Shown: positions 49,348-62,539, counted from the first letter of the stretch. The stretch: 64,000 nucleotides of DNA from Poronia punctata (GCA_022579005.1 MU401456.1:336607-400606); one strand, 5' to 3'. The notes: a model not told the origin generated them from the sequence alone. A program made the numbers and translations.

Positions 49348-52300
49348 ATGCTTCAAGCTTCAAATCGCTCATACGTCTGTTGGCAATGTGCTACCAGACA
49401 TATCACACGGCCATCTATAAAATCCACAACATCTGTAGCCCGGATTGTTCACAATGCTGTTCAACCCGCTGGCTCGTCATCTATAAGAGTAAACGAGGAC
49501 TATCCTTTTCATGAGCTATATCCGGAGACTAATGATTTCTGCAGGGCTTAGCGACTGTTGAACATGGGAACCTTAAATATAAAAATAATTTATATCCACA
49601 GGGCAAGCCGGACAACATCCGGAGGAGGCTGCAGAAATGGCAGGAAGAGAACCCGACGCCGGCGCAGATGATCATTAGTGATTTCTCAGACCAAGGCCAT
49701 TTCAACAACAATCTGTCCAGACCGCAGAGCGTTAGCATGATACAAGTCGACACGAGTAACAACACGCCCTTGTTTTTCGGAGACGAGTTGATGGATTTGC
49801 GTTCCGATGATGCCATGTTGAGTCCTGGGGACCTGGTCGAGTTAGCGTGAGTCGAGTGAAGCCTGACAACTGCAAGGCCTAGTTTATCCTAATGTTCTTC
49901 TAGCTCTGCTGATTCGAGACGACCTGGGCTTGCCATCTGCCTGGGACGCGTCGATGGCTATGAACATTTCTATACAATTGGCGGCAAATGGTTCACGGCG
50001 TCAGGTGTCAGGTCATTGTTCGTCGTGGAGAAATTCGTGTCACCAATGGACCTCAAACCAATCGTCGATGCCCTTCCTCCCATTACCATGCCGGCCCAGC
50101 AGCTGAACACCCTCCAGGAACTAGGAGAAGGGCCATCGCGGGAGGCAGGAGCAGGCCTTTTGCGTCAGATGATGGAATTCGCCCATAAGGCTGAGGCCAT
50201 TTACCTGGCCAACGCAGGGATACTCGACGCCTCTAGCTCCTTCATCGGTCACCCTTTAGAGCATCGTTATCTCACCTTGCATGAAATAGCGACTCACCTC
50301 CTGCCCAAGAACGAACGGTTGGGTGGCAAATTCACCACTCACGCTCTGTATGCCGTCCACCGCGCCATCATCCAAAACGATATATTTTTTAGGCCTCTTC
50401 GCCATACCGGCCACCGTCGGTCATATCTGTTCGAGGTTAGCCCGCTTTCAGAGGTCGTTACTATACAAAAAGCAGAGAAGATGGTCCGTGAGTATGTAGC
50501 CAAACAATCTATGCCCGTATCTGCCCGACCTTCTGGCACTCTACCCCTTGAAAAATTCGTGGAGAGCGCACAAAGTGTCATCGACTTTGCCCGAAATATC
50601 CGGAAGCAGCCGCGGATAGATGGTCTCTCATCACTGTTAAAAACACCCGGGACGGAACCCCAGTGGTCCAAAACAGATCGGATCATCTTGGACTTCATGG
50701 CACTCTGGGCGGGCTACCAGAAGTTCTCCCCTTCCTCACCTATACAAAGCTACGGCTCTGTCATCTTACGCGCTCTCGGCCGCTACGACGATACCCGGGG
50801 ATATGTACCTTCCACGGGCTGGACTTTCCTGCAAGAAATTGGTTGGATACCAAGGTGGGAGATACCATCCCGGTACACTATACGGTTCCCCGAAGTCCAA
50901 ATCCAGCGAGGCGGTAGCTACAGCCGCCCACTCCCGGCCAGGGTTGAGAGCTACCTGAAAGAGGACGCGCTGGCGTCTCTACGGCAGCCCTTGGATGGCA
51001 TCACGGCTTACTGCATCGACGACATCTCGACCCGCGACAGAGATGATGCAGTGTCACTTGAAAGGACAGAAAATCCAGATGAATATTGGATCCACGTACA
51101 TATCGCTGATCCAGCCTCCTCGCTCAGCCCAGACACGCCCATAGCCAAACATGCAGAACTCATCCCGCAGACCATCTATCTCCCGGGCCACGGCGCACCC
51201 ATGTTGCCGGACGATCTCGTCCTAGATCGCTTTTCCCTTGGACCAGATAGGCCGTGTCTTACCTTCAGCGCGCTGGTGAATACGAGCGGCATCGTCCTCT
51301 CGGAGAAAATCGCTCCACACACTCTAAAGAATGTGCTTTACATGACGTACAAGGATGTCGCCTCAGCTATCGGCGAGATTCGACCCAACCCCTTCGGTCA
51401 GAAGGCAGCCCAGTGGGGTGTCGGCAACCCACCGAAAGCCAAGGATGGAGACAAGATAATGACACGAGCTGAGGACTTGACGGAAGCGCAGCGGGCTGAC
51501 CTCGAGGTTCTCTCTAAACTGGGCAAAGCAGTACAAGCCAGACGTCTGGCGAAAGGGGCGGTGCCCTTTTTCCAACCTCGTGCAGTGGCAGAGGTTGATG
51601 TGGAGCCGGTGGAAACCGGAGACTCGGAGTACTTCGCGCCCAGCGCTGAAGACCCATCGATCCATGTACGGTACTCGCATCCTTCCGAGAGCGACCTTGT
51701 CGAAAACGCCATGAAGCTCGCCAACGAGGTCGCGGCGCGCTGGTGCTACGAGAAGTCGATTCCCATACCTTACCGCACCCAACCTCATGCGATGCGCCAC
51801 CCGGAGCTCGTCCAGCAATACGCCCTCGAGGTGCTCAATCCGGCTCTGAACTCGGGCAAGGTACCCTCGGACGAGGTATGGAGACGAATGCACTCTCTGC
51901 TCGGTACCGACGAGATCTTAACAGAACCGGGGCCCCACTTCCTCCTAGGTAGCGACATGTATACGAAAGCGACGTCGCCCCTGCGCCGATATTCTGATCT
52001 GATTGTACACTGGCAGATCGAGGCAACGCTGTTGGAGGAGCAGAGGCTGGGACGACCTCTGGCTCAAGGTAAAGGCAAAGGCAGGAAAATCCAGTCAGAT
52101 GACCTCTCGTTTCTCCCCTTCAAGAGAGACCATCTCGACCGTATGATGCCGATGCTTCGCTTCCGCGAGAAGCAGGCGCGCGCACTGTCCAACATCGACG
52201 GTCAGGACCAGTGGATCTTGCAGGCGATGGAACGTGCTTGGCGGTTCAAGGAGGCGCCCCTGCCCGAGACGTTCAAAATGACGGTGGTGCACCGGACTGC

Positions 52301-52502
52301 GTCGAACATCATTGGCCGACTAGACTGGTTTGATCGTCAGGCCATTCTCAGATACGAAAATCTGAACGAGGTCGCACTCGCTGCAAACATCTCTGCCGGC
52401 GACGTTATCGACGTCCGTCTCATAGACATCAATGTTCATGGCAAAGAGATCCTTGTGGAGGCTCTCCAAATGGTGCAGAAGGCGGAGGATCCAGCGACGT
52501 GA
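49348..52502 (+). CDS. cyt-4: Mitochondrial RNB-family 3'-5' exoribonuclease (cyt-4/Dss1 type)
   Basis: RNase II-like exonuclease, homologue of Neurospora cyt-4 and yeast Dss1, which degrades and processes mitochondrial RNA (the catalytic half of the yeast mitochondrial degradosome). Exons 49348-49488, 49602-49846 and 49904-52502 give 994 residues and every junction holds frame. The N-terminus MLQASNRSYVCWQCATRHIT is basic and Ser-rich, consistent with a mitochondrial presequence. The RNB core has the four-Asp motif CIDDISTRDRDDAVSLE, then WIHVHIADPASSLS and LDRFSLGPDRPCLTFSALV. Further on are YTKATSPLRRYSDLIVHWQI, the conserved late RNB block, and a C-terminal S1-like segment. The exon 1 donor is the weakest point: GTAAAC at 49489 fits frame and gives a 113-nt intron, but exon 1 stays open to a TAG at about 49549 and another donor is possible. 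Confidence 0.9.
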
Positions 52503-54104
52503 GACCGACTCTTGCTTTCGAAACCAAGCAAATAGTCAAATCAGAAACGCGCAACGCCTAACGGAAGGATTGTTGTGCCTTGGCTGAGAAGTGTAGCACA
52601 CGAGGCATACCTACCTGGCTCCAAGAGCTCAAGGCCAAAGATGCAACACTCGGCGGTTCTCAATGTACTGATAGACAAGATGTAACAAAAATACCACCCT
52701 TGTACACAAATACCGAGCAGATGAACACCATTAAACTAGCTGCTATTTTACTCTACTGTATTGTATTTGTATTAATAGATTAAAAAATAATAATAAATGT
52801 GCATATCCCGAAGCCCAAAAGATCCATCTCATTGGCTCTCAATATTACCTATTTCCCTCCGCGACTTTTATATATATATATAGTTTTTAAAAATCTTCTT
52901 TCGTCGTTCCGTTCCGTTCCGCCTTCGGCCCCTCCCCTCATTATATTTTTCATTTTTACCCAGGCCCGTCCATGCATTCATTCATCACCATACATATCAC
53001 AGTATCCGTACCCGAACTTTTAAAAAAAAAAAAAGATTTAAAGTTGGGGATGGGTCGTGCCGAGAGCTACAGTACAAAACGACTGAATCAAAAAAGAAAA
53101 AGAAATACATCATTGTTACTTAATTGCCTGACCTCTTTATACCTACTATACCTTACACACCATATAAAAGACACAAACAAGGAAAGCCCCCACCCCTTTT
53201 TTTTCTTATTCCTAAAATAACCTAACCGAGGTAATTAGTCAAAAAGCCCGGGAGGCATAACAAAGAAAATATAAGGAAAGGAACGGTATAGGTAGGTATT
53301 TGCTATCCGTGACGGGATTAAAGTACGACTTTAGAGGTTTATTCTAGAGGTAGGAGGGGATAGGTTTCATGTTTACATAGCACAAGTGACAAAGACAGAT
53401 ATCTGTCATCTAGACCGGAACGCTAGAGATGGCCAATATGAAGCTTGAACCAGCATCTTTATTGTTGCTCAAAAAGCAAAGGGGTATTGCAATTGTGCCT
53501 AGACTCGGTTGAGTCAGGTTAGGTAGTAAGCAAGCCTCTTCAAGCAATAGAGGCATTAATTCGCCTATCGCAACTGATAGAATATACCCATAGATTTATT
53601 TTATAGAAAAACACCTAACCTAGGTGCCGTGCGCCGATCTTCCCGTCCGATATTCCCATTTTCCTTTTGTTGGTTTTTTAACCTTTGCAAGTATTTCCAG
53701 TTCGCGAGAACTGTGGCCTGCCCGTTTCGTCGTATCTGTGTACAACTATTAAGTGGGCAAAACCGTCCTTATTGCCTGCCCTCTTTGTAGACCCGACCCG
53801 TGTAATGTCGGTTAAAGCGAGTTTTTGGTACAGTATTTTGTCATCATAGCATCGTGAAGTGAAAGTCATCGATTCCGGCTTCCGTTCCAAACGCCTTTAG
53901 CAACGCGATTGTCCCCCCGTAAATGCCCGTAAGTGCGAGGCCGTTCCGAAACGTGATCCCCTCCCTCCCTTCTATCGGCGGGGCATCTTTTTCGCCAAGT
54001 CCCCAAGTATTGGGGCTACTTGCGCCAAGGATAAGACCGGGGCCAGATCGCCGCTGAGGTGGATAGCATGATGCCGATGGCGCCGATGAAGTCTAAGCCG
54101 ACCA
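52503..54104. other. Intergenic, convergent 3' ends
   Basis: The RNase gene (+) and the Reg1-like gene (-) converge here. The DNA is AT-rich with A and T runs (52780-53220) and no recognisable gene. Confidence 0.5.
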
Positions 54105-56012
54105 TCATCTTCTCCAGCCGACGTTCCAGATGACGTGGGCGATATCTCTAGCTGTGTTGACAGTGTCAATCACACGACCAATAAGTCCATCGTTGGGCTG
54201 TAGAGGGCCCTCTTCGTACGGCATAAACATACCAGACTCGGTTCGGCGCATGCCGGCTGGCTTTTCCTCCAGGCTAGTTACAGATGCAGTTCGGCGGAGA
54301 TCCGGCCGTAAATGTTGGTCTCCAACGACGGAGCTCCTAGTCGGCTCAGTAGGGAATGCGCTGGCACTATCATCTTCATCGTCGTCGTCGTCGTCGTCGT
54401 CATCTTCGTCTTCGCTGCCACAGAAGAACGCACCAGATGCTTTAGACGGCCGTAGTGTCTCCTGTGAAGACGATGATGACAGTGTTGACGTGCTGTTCCG
54501 CCTGTCCGTACTGTGCTTCATGGCACTGTCGGGCGCCGGCGAGTCTGGTCTATATTTGAGAGTAGTTGATGGCAGCATCGCGATCGTCTTGCTCTCATTA
54601 GTCGTGCTGGACGGTGCCTTCTTTCGCAAGTATATAGGCCTCTTGCTCGTCTTAGTGCTCTTCATCATGATGGCTCCGTCGTCGGAATCGCTGTCTTCGT
54701 AGTTCCAACTATACGGGTCAGTCTCCTCCTCCTCTTCTTCCTCTTCATCGCCTTTCACGTCTACGGCGATGCACTGCTTGACTTGTTCGTCAAAGTGAAT
54801 ATGCTTCTTCTCGGTCGTGGGCGAGGCTATGCCCGAATTGGCGGTTGACGGGAAAAGGCTCGTATTTGCCCTACTCCGTCTTCGTTCGGAGAAGGGAAAC
54901 GTAACAAGGTCTGTGTGAGCCCGATACAAGATCGGTCGAGGGATCCTAGTGCCTCCATCCTTTTGCTGGGCCTGTACAGCTGCTGCAGCTTGCTTCAGAA
55001 GCGACGACGATGATATCGACCGCTGCAGCATAATTTCTGACATCGACCTCTTCTTCAGAATCGGCTTCTTATGTATAAAAGAATCCGACCGTGACAAGTT
55101 TGAGTCAGTCCGATCGGCGTTGTTATCGAGCATCGTGGTTTCGCGTGTCTGGAGGGGACCATAGAGCCAAGTAACATCGCAGTCCTTGAGCCTTAACGAG
55201 CGTTAGTGCGGATTGTTTCCAAAGAGAATAGAGAGCCAGCTATCAACATACCAGTTAAGTGTCTCCGGAGAGACGGTCTTCAACCGAAACTTGGCCTTCA
55301 TCCAAGTCCTCCAGGATGCATTTTCTAACCGTGGTGCATTGACGAACTCCCTCCTTCTAGTAGTTATGTAGCGCCACGACGACCAAATATCCTCTTCTCT
55401 CCAATCGTGCGATAGGTAGTCCACGTGCTGAGTGGGATGGTGCTCGACGGCTGTGTCATCTTCGGCATGCTCCGGGACAAAGGGGGTAACGGGTAGAGTG
55501 ACGCTTGGCGGCGTATCCTCCATTGGCGAGTCTGGGAACGCATTTTCCGAGCTGGGGCGCAGAGTGGGTTCGAAGTCTTCGGAATCGTCAAACATAAAAT
55601 ATGGGTTATCCGCATGCTCAGAAAGGAGCAGTGAATCCTGCGAATAACCCGATCCTTCATTCTCATAATTGCCATCGAGAGAAAAGTTCGTAGCAGGTGT
55701 GGACGCATACGAATGGTCGATTTCGCTTTCGACAGGAGCAGTATCGGCAGAACAAGGACTCGAATCGGGGCTAGGGTCGGGAACAGACGGGATTCTCAGA
55801 CGCTGCCGGTTATCTTGAAAAAGTTGGTCTATTCTGGAAGTCGAGGACGATTTATGAAGACCCTGTGAAGAAGTCGACATGAAGTTGGACTGCGAGTGTG
55901 TCCTTTGCAAAGTTTGAGGGAACAGATCCCTCTCCTTCGAAGGAAGGACGACAGCCATGGTCGACCGTTCTTCTAAACCGATAAAGAACATGCACTCCTC
56001 CGACTTAGCCAC
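54105..56012 (-). CDS. Reg1/Hex2-like protein phosphatase 1 regulatory subunit
   Basis: Homologue of yeast Reg1, which directs PP1 (Glc7) in glucose repression by keeping Snf1 kinase inactive. Exon 1 is 56012-55252 and exon 2 is 55191-54105; removing a 60-nt intron gives 615 residues. The join recreates the hallmark NWLKDCDVTWLYGPLQ, after SHDWREEDIWSSWRYITTRR and SWRTWMKAKFRLKTVSPETL; this is the fungal DUF1752 region. Downstream, KKHIHFDEQVKQC contains a K-x-I-x-F match to the PP1-binding RVxF motif. An acidic run of Glu and a long Asp tract (encoded near 54380-54410 by GAC/GAT repeats) follow. The C-terminus GLIGRVIDTVNTARDIAHVI is also family-like. The start is uncertain: MAVVLPSKERDLFPQ at 55958 is an alternative to 56012. 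Confidence 0.88.
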
Positions 56013-57680
56013 TTATTAGAAAACCCGTGTCCACCTTCATAACAACCCGGCGTTCGGTTGACGTTTTCCCAATCCAAAGCGGATATCAATATATTGAGAG
56101 ACAGCAAGTCGATTTGGAAGGCTAAGTTCTTTGTAGCAAGCCCCAGGGTTGGAAAACTGCACCTCGGGCGTCCAGAAGAGCACGATGCAATGCTCGTCAG
56201 GGTATTACACGGACTGTCTGTGTACTTGAAAGCCGGAGCGAAACACACACAACAAATAGTTTGAACAAGGTTTGATACTAATAATATAAACACCAAACCC
56301 AGGTAGAGTGGTGGAGGCACGAGGAAAGAGAGGAAGGAATTCAGAGAGCTGGCGTCAAAATATTATGCGGAGAATCTCCAGTGGTTAATCATTTGTCTAC
56401 CTAGATTAGTGGCGGACTGTGTGTGAGAAACAGAAAACGATCAAGTTGGCAAGCTTGCGGCTTGTGGTGTTTAAACGAATGGGGTTGACGAATGAGCAGC
56501 GACGCTAACGACAGTTCGCGGCAAAATCCCAAGAAAGATTCTCTCAGACGTAACTCTCGTAACGAGTTATGGTTGGCAGGTTGGGTACATGCATAAACGC
56601 AGTTGTTAGGCCCGTAGGGAGGGAGGGAGTAGGTAGCCTGTAGGCTACCTGTAGGTAATGCCTGTGTCTGGAGTGTGCACGGTGGGAATCCGGGAGATCG
56701 GATGGTTGCAAGGGCTGCAAGGGTTGTCAGATGGGCCCTGGGGTCTGCGAGGTCTGAGACTCTTCCTCGGGTGGGTTCTAGTGGGCCGCAGTGCAGTGCG
56801 GACCTCATCAGTGGACGCTGGACAGAACACTAGAGTCACTGGACGCTGGCCCGGGGGATAAGCACCCCACTTTTCGCGTGGCGCGATAGCGGGGACTCTT
56901 GTGCCTTTTCCCGTACCTGGGTTAGCGCTACCTACAAATGCCATACTTTTACCGGGTGATGTTGCTCTCGCAAAGGTGCAACGTACAGTGAAATGAGAGC
57001 ACCGCTTACTGTGCAAATGGCTGTTGCTGTTTTTGAGACCTATGATAGGCCAACAGATCATTCTGTTGGATCTGTACTAGAAAATAAAACGGCCCTGCAG
57101 GCTTCAACGTCTACCAAACACCCAAGGTTACCTACTTACTCATAGGCTACGATGCGTCTAATGCATGTGTATGCATTCTTATCTATCAGAGAGGTTGTAG
57201 GCGTGGGAATAAGATGAAAGCCACAGATGGAAATAAACACTCTATTACTAAGAGCGTATGTTCCTCTACCAATGCCATTAAAGCGGGATGAGAATGCAAG
57301 GCAGTGGAAAACAAATCATAGATATGCTTGGTAGGAATGTCGAAAACGGAGCACGAGCACAAAATGTACAGGGGTAAGATCAGGGAGCTGGCCTTCAATG
57401 CAGCGCACTACTGCACGCCGTGCACTCCTACAGGGCTCATGGGAAGATATTGTTGGTGGGCGACAAGTCACCAGCTTTCAGGCTTGCCCTTGCTCCAACG
57501 TGAAGTATATATGTACTAAGATATGACTAAGGTGAGTTTATTTGCGAATACCTACCTACCCCAGCGCCATTTTGGTTATAACTAAGAAAGTTACGGGTGA
57601 GCGACGGGAATTTGCCTCCGGCTGACGAGAAAGAAAAACAAAGTATAGTAGGGATTTAAAAGTTTTGAGCAAAAAGCTAG
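56013..57680. other. Intergenic, Reg1-like promoter side to edge of AT-rich block
   Basis: Overlapping minus-strand frames at 56401-57061 have no family resemblance. Composition is ordinary until about 57680, where it changes sharply to AT-rich. Confidence 0.45.
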
Positions 57681-58900
57681 CCGACTTGCGAATTTTTGCG
57701 TAAATTACTTTTTTTTATTATATATTTATTTTTTAAACATGTCTTGCTAAGCTATACTACTTTTAATTAACTTAAAAAATTATTATAGTTTTTATATAAA
57801 GACCTAAATTGCTTTATTATATAATGTAAGTTAATTAGCACGCTTGTTAGCAAAGAAATTTAGCATCTTTTGCAATATTGTGTTTAGCATTATAATGTGC
57901 TATTATAACTAAATTTTAGCTTTATTATAAAAACGCTTTAGCAGGCTACTTATTATAAATAAATACTATAAAAAACATATTAAAAGGTATATTAAAAGTA
58001 ATTTTTTTATTTTTTTATTAAAATTGCGCTAGGTTATATGCTTAAACATTTTTATAAGCATTTTAAAAAAGTAGCTTATTATAAAAAGAATTATATACTA
58101 ATAAGTATTTTAATAACCGTTTTTTACTTTTAATGCAGCTAAAAAGCGTTTTTTATAAGCCCGGGCCTTTGTAAATAAAGGTTTAAATTTTTAGCAGCGT
58201 GTTTTTTTTACTAATAAAACCTTAATTAACTATAATAATAGTTTGCGCACAGCGTAAGCTTTTTGCTTAAAAGATAATTTTAAGCTTTTTATTTTAACTA
58301 CTACTATTACTTTAAATTTTATTTAATTTGCTTTAAAATAAAAATATTGCGTTTATTAGTTAACTATATACAGCTTTAATTTAAAAAATTTAATTAAGCT
58401 TAAATATTTTAAAGTAAAATTTGCTTTAATTATAAGTTTTATTTTATAGCTATAAAAAAAAACCTTAATATAGCGCAAAGCAGCGTAATAGCTAAAATCT
58501 ATACTAAATTACTTAAAAAGTACCTTTTTAAAAACTTTAAATTTAACTTTATTTTTATATATAATAACGCTTTTATTTATATTGCCTAAGTAGTAAAAAA
58601 CTTACTTAAAAAAAACAAGTATAAAGTATTAAATTAGCTGCTATACTTTTTTAATATAAACTTTATTAAAAACGTTTAAAAAGTACTTAAAAAGCAAATT
58701 TATACTACTTATTTATACTTATAAAGTATAAGTAAGTTTTAAAAAGCGTTAAATATGCTTATTAAAGCTGCTTTAATAAAATAAAAAGCTTTTAAAGTTA
58801 ATATATTAAATAACTTTATTAATTTTATACTATAGCATATTATAGCCTTTATTATAGCTTGTAAGTAATATACTAAGTACTAAGCTATACTGTAACAGCT
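57680..58900. repeat. AT-rich, RIP-like mutated repeat DNA, unidentified
   Basis: Extremely AT-rich and TpA-rich, with stops in every frame. Most remaining G and C occur together as GC dinucleotides (AGCT, GCA, TGC); GG and GA are nearly absent. This is the look of repeat DNA decayed by C-to-T mutation on both strands. I could not match any protein in it. It may be part of the same retroelement or an older one next to it. Confidence 0.75.
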
Positions 58901-59060
58901 ATGCCTGTTAGTCTAAGGTCACGTAACCAAAAGAACAGTTATATAACCTACAAACTACGCACGTTATTGCAGGGTAGGTCCGGGGTAGTACTAAACACCG
59001 CCCTTGCTTAGCTAGACCTACCTAGCAAAACAATCTAATTAGTTGCATACTTATATTTTT
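58900..59060. repeat. Less-mutated patch, possible LTR segment
   Basis: Between the AT-rich block and the gypsy relic is a short stretch with GG dinucleotides and CG retained (for example CAGGGTAGGTCCGGGG near 58971). TGTTAG at about 58915 is the kind of 5' end many LTRs have. No matching 3' LTR is within the window, so this is only a suggestion. Confidence 0.25.
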
Positions 59061-60575
59061 AGCTAGGTATTTATATATAAGTAGCAAGAAAATAAATTCT
59101 AGCGCAGCTAGTTTCTTTTTTTTCTTTTTAACTTAAAATCTTCTATATAGCGTTAATATATAGTTATTATGCCTTATTAATTATTACACTATTTTAAGTT
59201 CCTTTAATTAATTGCTCTTATATAATTAATTTACTACTTACTTTATACTTTTTGCTAGATTTAGTAGCTAAAAAATAAAATTATTAACTTTAAACTAACT
59301 TAACTTAACTAAACCTTGTATGCATAACTAATGTTTGCACGCAACTAACTAACCTAAAACCTTATACGCTGTAGTGCACAGCAAGCAACCTAACTTGTTA
59401 CTATAAAAGACAGTTCCCTTATTATAACTAATACCCCTATCTTTAATAACCCCAAGTTAAAAAAAAAAAAAGAAAAAAACGATTTTAACTTTAACAAAAA
59501 AGAAAAAAACAAACTTAACTAATAGTCTAACACTATAAAAGCTATAAATAACCTTGCTACCCTAGTAGCTCCTATTACTAGCATAGCTAACTAGCCTATC
59601 CTTTCTACTAAAAAACAAGCTTTAGCACCTAACCTAACTAACTTAAATACTATAGCTCTTTAAGCTTTCCTAGCTAAATTCCAATAAATACAAAATAAGC
59701 TAAACTAAATTAATATATAAGTTAATGCAAAAAGCACTCTTACTAGCAACTATACCGCAACCTTTAAAAAATATGCTACCCTGCTAAGCAGTGCTTTTAG
59801 CAAAAGCACTTTTATTGCTTAAAGCTTAGCTGCTAACCTTACCTTTTAGCTTGTCGCTACCCTAATTAATACACTAAACCTCTACTTTAAAAAAAAATCC
59901 TAAGCTAAAAGTTTTAAACCTCTAATTTTTAATAAAAAAACTAACAACTTTAATAATTAAGTTTAAATAATTGCTTTAAAGCTTAACTTTAACGTACGCA
60001 CCTTTTACAACAAAAAATAATAACTAAAATATATATTTGTACGCCTTTTTAGCTAGCCCTAGCAGTAGGTTAAAGTACGTTTTAGTGCTTGCAACTACAA
60101 AGTAAACTTTATATATGTTGCTAAAATAATTTAAGTCCTTAAAACTGTTTACAAATTAGTTAACTAAATAAAAGCTGCTGCTTAAAAGCTTGCTACTATA
60201 AACTTTAATAATCCTTTTACTTAAAACATTTAAGTTTATATTAGCTATTTTACTAAGTTATTAATTTAAGCTTACAAACTACACTTCCTTTAAAAAAAAA
60301 AGCTATACTACAGTATAAAAATTTTAATCAGCTACATTTTCTACTTTTACGTTTACAACTTAAGCGTTTTTTATAAAACCTTTTATAAGTTTTTTTAAAA
60401 AAAAATGCTTAATTAATAAGTTAAAAACTAAAAGCAAAAAGCTAAAGCTAAGCTAGCAGCATAACCTTACAAAAGTATAACCTTAAACTAAAAACCTTTT
60501 ATTTTTACCTTAAAGCCTGCTGTTTACAAGCAGCTATTTAAAACTAAAAAAAAAGTTTACTAAAAAAATAATACC

Positions 60576-60617
60576 TGCTTTAACTATAGCAAAAAAAGCT
60601 ATATAATTAAAAACTGT
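60576..60617 (+). pseudogene. Gag zinc-knuckle remnant
   Basis: Reads CFNYSKKSYIIKNC. The spacing fits a CX2CX4HX4C retroviral-type knuckle in which the second Cys and the His are now Tyr and the glycines are Ser. Cys-to-Tyr and Gly-to-Ser are explained by G-to-A; His-to-Tyr needs C-to-T. Confidence 0.7.
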
Positions 60618-61799
60618 TTTTAACTTTAAGTTAACGCTCTCTTTGCTAAACTAATAAAAAAAGTAAAAAAAAATATTTTAGTTAAAAAAATAGCTTTTTT
60701 AAAAATTACTTTATTTAATAAATTAAAAAACTAGCCTAGCTGCTCTAAGTTTTTATAACAGCTTATATATTTACTATAGCTAAATTAAGTAGCAAAAATA
60801 AAACTATTAAATTTAAACGTCCTATTTAAATCTAAATTAATAGCTTTAAAATGCAAACTATTGCTTTATATAACACTAAAGCAAATGCTTACCTTTTTAT
60901 TAACACCTTGCTAGCCCTACTACTTTATAAACAACTTAAAGCCTTATTAACTTATTTAAAAAAGCTTGTTTAACTTTTTAACTATAAAGGCTAACTTGCT
61001 AGCACTGTCTTTTAAACGCTAACAGCTAGCTTAAAAATTAACAGTTGCTAATTTATTAATTAAACCTTTTAAGTTACTAATATTAGCAACAAAGTTATTA
61101 TCAATTTATAATAAATAGCTAAACACTTTATTACTTTAAATTGCAAGCACTGCTAATTATTATAGCTTAAAAAAACCTTACCTTTTACTATATACTTGCT
61201 TACAATCCTTTTAGCAAAAAAAAACTTAGTTACGCTAACTAAACAACTTACTTACTAATAAAATGCTAACTGCTAAAATGCTAAACTAAATTAGCACTAC
61301 TAGCTATTATAACGTAATAAGCCCTTTATCTGCTTTATAATAGCTGCTATTTAACTTTTTAACTTAGTTAACAAAAATAACTAAAAAGCTATCGCTTTAA
61401 TTACTGCATCTATTTAGCACCTAGCACGCACTTAAAAATAAAAGTCTTTAAAACTACTAAATTTAAGCAAGCTAATACTTATTAAATACATAAAGCAGCC
61501 CTAAAGCCTATTAGCTTAAGTTAGTGCCCTCTTTTTAACTATAAGCCTTATTAAGTTCCTTATAAACAAAAACCTAAAACATATTGCTTAAGTACGTTAG
61601 TTAATCTTACTTTAACTTGCTTACTTAAAAAATTTTTTTTTTAAAAAAAAAGCTAACATTTTGCTTCTTTTTTACTTTAGCTTTAACGTAAAATTAAAAC
61701 TAACTAACAAAGTGCTCTTTACTAGTTCCCTTTAATTCTAAACACTAGTTAAATATATTTCCTTAAAAAAAAAAACTACTAATAAACTTTTTACTTCTA

Positions 61800-62515
61800 G
61801 TTTTATTAAACCTTATATAAAGCCTTACATAGCTTTTATGCTTTTTACCTCTAAACCAAAGTTTATTAAAAAATAGTTTTATATTAACTACTGTTAGCAA
61901 AACCGTTACTTTAAAAACTATATTATTACTGCCTTAAACATTAATAAAACTATTTTTAACTACTATAATGCCTGCTATATATTAAAGTTTAATATTATTA
62001 AAGCTTTTTATTGCTTACAAATAACCCTATTTTCTAAGCATCTAACCGCCTTTTATACCTATATAAGTACTTACTAGTAAAAGGTCTTGCTATTTAAACT
62101 AAAAGTAAAACCGGCTTAGTAGCAGTCTTTTATTAATACTTAACTATAAAACCTACTTAATTAGTACGCTAGCGCTTACGCTAATAATATCCTAGTCTAT
62201 TTATAAAAAAAGCCCTAATACTAAAAAAACTATAAAAAGGTTATCTGCTACCTATTTGCTGCTAGCTTACAAGGCAATATTAATAAATCCCAATTTAATG
62301 CTAAAAAAGTTAACTACTTAAGCATAATTATTAAAATAAGCAAAAGCATTTCTATTAACCTAGCTAAAACCAAAGCTATTATAAAATAAAAATTTTTAAA
62401 ACTTTACAACACTACTGCTATCTATTTATTCTTTAGTTTTTATAACTACGTTTGCATATTTGTCTACCATGCTAGCAAAGCTACTAAACCACTAAACCAA
62501 CTTTTAAAAAAAAAA
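61800..62515 (+). pseudogene. Reverse transcriptase remnant (gypsy type)
   Basis: Recognisable RT blocks remain between stops, such as NACYILKFNIIKAFY (matching the usual ...TKLDIRxAYH) and the catalytic site at 62177-62188. There YADD now reads YANN, followed by ILVY; both Asp codons changed GAT to AAT. Downstream FFSFYNYVCIFVYHASKA and KPLNQLLKK correspond to the FLGFxNYYRRF and PLxxLLKK blocks. No RT function is possible. Confidence 0.8.
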
Positions 62516-62539
62516 AAACCTTTTATTTTAAGCCTTAAA

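Noticed and set aside
51363..51893. 176-codon minus-strand frame
   Set aside because: It lies opposite the RNB domain coding exon of the mitochondrial RNase.
54130..54702. 190-codon open frame on the + strand with a Ser run
   Set aside because: It is antisense to the acidic Asp/Glu tract of the Reg1-like gene; the Ser run is the complement of GAC/GAT repeats.
56401..57061. Two overlapping minus-strand frames rich in Pro, Arg and Thr
   Set aside because: No family resemblance, they overlap each other, and they sit where the Reg1-like promoter should be.
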